A stretch of 7,273 bases of DNA from Cellulomonas sp. (GTDB lineage Bacteria > Actinomycetota > Actinomycetes > Actinomycetales > Cellulomonadaceae). The stretch lies in contig JAPSIJ010000104.1 in NCBI GenBank assembly GCA_031178805.1, forward strand, positions 1 through 7,273. The letters run 5' to 3'. Shown here piece by piece: positions 5,953 through 7,273 of the stretch (positions are counted from its first letter, which is position 1; each line of letters opens with the position of its first letter). The translations under genes and the position numbers were made by a program. Under the pieces are notes generated by a model. It did not search any database. It was not told the DNA's origin and saw only the letters and a list, made by a program, of their open reading frames with translations.

Positions 5953-6723
5953 ATGTCCGCGACCAGCCCCCGGGTGCTCGCCCGGGTCACCGCCGTCGAG
6001 ACGCGGCTCGCCCTGCGCGACCCGTCCAACGCGTTCTTCGCGATCCTGTTCCCCGCCGTGCTGCTGGCCGTGCTCGGCCTCACCATGCCGTGGAGCCGGG
6101 CGCCGTACAGCGAGACCGACCCCCTGCTCGGGCAGATCTCCGGGATCACCGGGTACACGCCGATCGTGCTCACGCTCGCCGTCGGCACCGTCGCGCTCTC
6201 GTCGTACCCCGTCACCGTCGCGACCTACCGCGGCCAGGGCGTGCTGCGGCGCCTGTCCACGACCCCGCTGCCGCCGTCCCGGCTGCTGCTGGCGCAGATC
6301 CTGCTGAACGTCGGCCAGCTGCTCGTCGCCGCCGTGCTCGCGCTCGCCGTCGGGATGCTCCTGGTCGACGTGACCGCCCCGGAGCGGCCCGGCGTCGTCC
6401 TGGCCGCGTTCCTGCTCACCGCGACCTCGGCCTTCGGCGTCGGCTCCCTGATCGCCGCCCGGGCACCGACCGCCGGGGCGGCGACCGGCATCGGCATGAC
6501 GACCTACTTCGTGTCGCTGTTCTTCGCCGGGGTGTGGCTGCCGCTGCCGATCATGCCCGACATCGTCCAGGAGATCGCCGCGTGGACGCCGCTCGGCGCC
6601 GGGTCCCAGGCCATGCTCGACGGGTGGCTCGGCGTCGGCGTCCCGACCCGGGAGCTGCTGGTGATGGCCGGCTGGACCGTCGTGCTCGTGCCGCTGGCGG
6701 CGAGGGTGTTCCGCTGGCGGTGA
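5953..6723 (+). CDS. ABC-2 type transporter permease
   Basis: Membrane subunit paired with the preceding ATPase; 256 residues, usual for a DrrB/YadH-like half-transporter permease. Six membrane segments are visible at about 28-46, 66-88, 108-138, 146-168, 178-198 and 234-253. The stretch TYRGQGVLRRLSTTPLPPSR (91-110) is the characteristic cytoplasmic coupling region of ABC-2 permeases (a cluster meaning 'gets rid of old, xLRxLxxTPL'). The segment FFAGVWLPLPIMP (190-202), before the last external loop, is also family-like. GGAGG (5942-5946) is a well-spaced ribosome binding site within the end of the ATPase gene, with a 1-base gap between genes. A homodimer with two copies of the ATPase would make the full exporter. 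Confidence 0.94.
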   Translation: MSATSPRVLARVTAVETRLALRDPSNAFFAILFPAVLLAVLGLTMPWSRAPYSETDPLLGQISGITGYTPIVLTLAVGTVALSSYPVTVATYRGQGVLRRLSTTPLPPSRLLLAQILLNVGQLLVAAVLALAVGMLLVDVTAPERPGVVLAAFLLTATSAFGVGSLIAARAPTAGAATGIGMTTYFVSLFFAGVWLPLPIMPDIVQEIAAWTPLGAGSQAMLDGWLGVGVPTRELLVMAGWTVVLVPLAARVFRWR

Positions 6724-6749
6724 CCCGCCGCCCGGCGCCGCAGCCGCCC

Positions 6750-6806
6750 GGGGCCGACCGCCACCGAACCTGAGGAAACCGCGCAGGTTCGGTGGAGGTC
6801 GGCCCC
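6750..6806 (+). terminator. Very long hairpin ending the GntR-ABC operon
   Basis: GGGGCCGACC (6750-6759) pairs with GGTCGGCCCC (6797-6806). After one G-A mismatch, CCACCGAACCTG (6761-6772) pairs with CAGGTTCGGTGG (6784-6795). This gives 22 base pairs around an 11-base purine-rich loop (6773-6783). It begins 27 bases after the permease stop. There is no T-run. It most likely works as terminator and 3' mRNA stabiliser, but its length exceeds what termination needs. Confidence 0.75.
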
Positions 6807-6837
6807 GACTCCTCCAGTCCGGGTCCCGCGCGGTCGA

Positions 6838-6854
6838 TGGTCACCGTGTGACCA
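6838..6854. promoter_or_regulatory. Inverted repeat over the start codon of the last gene
   Basis: TGGTCAC (6838-6844) and GTGACCA (6848-6854) are perfect reverse complements separated by CGT. The right arm contains the GTG start codon at 6848. As RNA it would form a 7-bp hairpin hiding the start; as DNA it could be an operator. No Shine-Dalgarno is visible just upstream. Chance remains possible. Confidence 0.35.
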
Positions 6855-7273
6855 CCTCGCCCGCCGGATCGCGCGCGCGCGACCGGGCGCCGGACGAGGC
6901 CCCGGTCGTCGTGCGCCTGCTCGCGCACGTCCCGCCGTGGGCGCGCCGGGGCGGGATCGCGGTCGCGGCCGGCCGGCTGCTGCTGCTGCTCAGCGGCGCC
7001 GTGATCGTCGTCGGGGCGCTCTGCCTCGGGCTGGACGACCACGAGCTGCGCATCCTCGCCGGGGTGTCGGCGGCCATGCTCGCCGTGGTGGGCGTCAGCG
7101 TGCTCGTGCCGTGGCGGGCCGGGAGCTGGGCCACCCTGCTCTTCCCGCTGGCGCTCCTCGCCGGGGTCGGGGTCCTCGGGGTGAGCACCACCGAGGTCGC
7201 CACGGCGTTCGTCGGCCTGGTCCCGCTCGCGTTCGTCTACACGGGCCTGTTCCACCCGGGCCGGGCGGCAGTC
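6848..7273 (+). CDS. Polytopic membrane protein, N-terminal part (possible membrane sensor)
   Basis: An open frame runs from GTG 6848 to the window end (142 codons) without a stop and shows actinobacterial codon use, so the gene continues outside. A charged, basic N-terminal region of about 40 residues is followed by four hydrophobic segments at about 42-62, 68-88, 94-112 and 117-134, with only short loops. The last contains PLAFVYTGLF. Such compact N-terminal membrane bundles are common in diguanylate cyclases and histidine kinases, and the motif reminds me of GGDEF proteins of related actinobacteria, but the output domain is not in view. The start is uncertain: GTG 6911 (Val22) is an alternative, preceded by a purine-rich GACGAGG. 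It is separated from the ABC operon by the long hairpin, so it is probably independent. Confidence 0.65.
   Translation, partial: MTTSPAGSRARDRAPDEAPVVVRLLAHVPPWARRGGIAVAAGRLLLLLSGAVIVVGALCLGLDDHELRILAGVSAAMLAVVGVSVLVPWRAGSWATLLFPLALLAGVGVLGVSTTEVATAFVGLVPLAFVYTGLFHPGRAAV

Noticed and set aside
6090..6773. 227-codon + strand frame inside the ABC-2 permease
   Set aside because: It is a frame-shifted shadow of the permease with Arg-rich, low-complexity composition.
6870..6881. Alternating CG run of 12 bases
   Set aside because: It codes for ordinary Ser-Arg-Ala-Arg-type residues at the N-terminus of the last gene; short CG runs are expected at this base composition.
6977..6992. CTG repeat as a microsatellite
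   Set aside because: It simply encodes a Leu run in the first membrane segment of the last gene, using the preferred codon.

Overview
The window comes from a very GC-rich actinobacterium. The evidence is strong third-position G/C bias, GTG starts at several genes, a corynebacterial/cellulomonad-like aspartokinase (alpha/beta type), and tight start-stop overlaps. All genes I can support lie on the + strand. A precise genus cannot be fixed from the sequence; a member of the Micrococcales (for example the Cellulomonas group) is an inference.

Region 1 (1-252) is the C-terminal end of a TauE/SafE-type membrane exporter, followed by a small GC-rich hairpin (268-299). Region 2 (about 315-2765) is the lysine/threonine/methionine entry operon. 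lysC (aspartokinase) starts at GTG 380, after a leader with a TAGACT -10-like box and a small hairpin. It contains a strong internal ribosome binding site and in-frame ATG at 1133 that should make the separate regulatory beta subunit. asd (aspartate-semialdehyde dehydrogenase) overlaps lysC by 4 bases, so the first two steps from aspartate are translationally coupled. A long perfect hairpin (2731-2760, with an outer extension to 2721-2765) closes the unit.

Region 3 (about 2776-6806) is a five-gene regulator-transporter operon: a short YtrA-type GntR regulator, an ABC ATPase, its six-helix membrane partner, a second ABC ATPase of the DrrA/CcmA type, and an ABC-2 permease. A 24-bp imperfect palindrome just upstream of the regulator is the likely autoregulatory operator. 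The first ATPase has a degenerate signature (LSRGQ) and no clear Q-loop glutamine, whereas the second is canonical. Families of this layout usually respond to cell-envelope stress or export antimicrobials or lipids, but the substrate cannot be read from the sequence. A very long hairpin (6750-6806) ends the operon.

Region 4 (6848-7273) is the start of a polytopic membrane protein cut by the window end; its GTG start sits inside a short inverted repeat. There is no gene-free stretch longer than 300 bases, and I see no RNA genes, mobile elements or CRISPR arrays. I do not see a clearly undescribed system; the most interesting items are the internal lysC start, the GntR operator, and the asymmetric double ABC operon.
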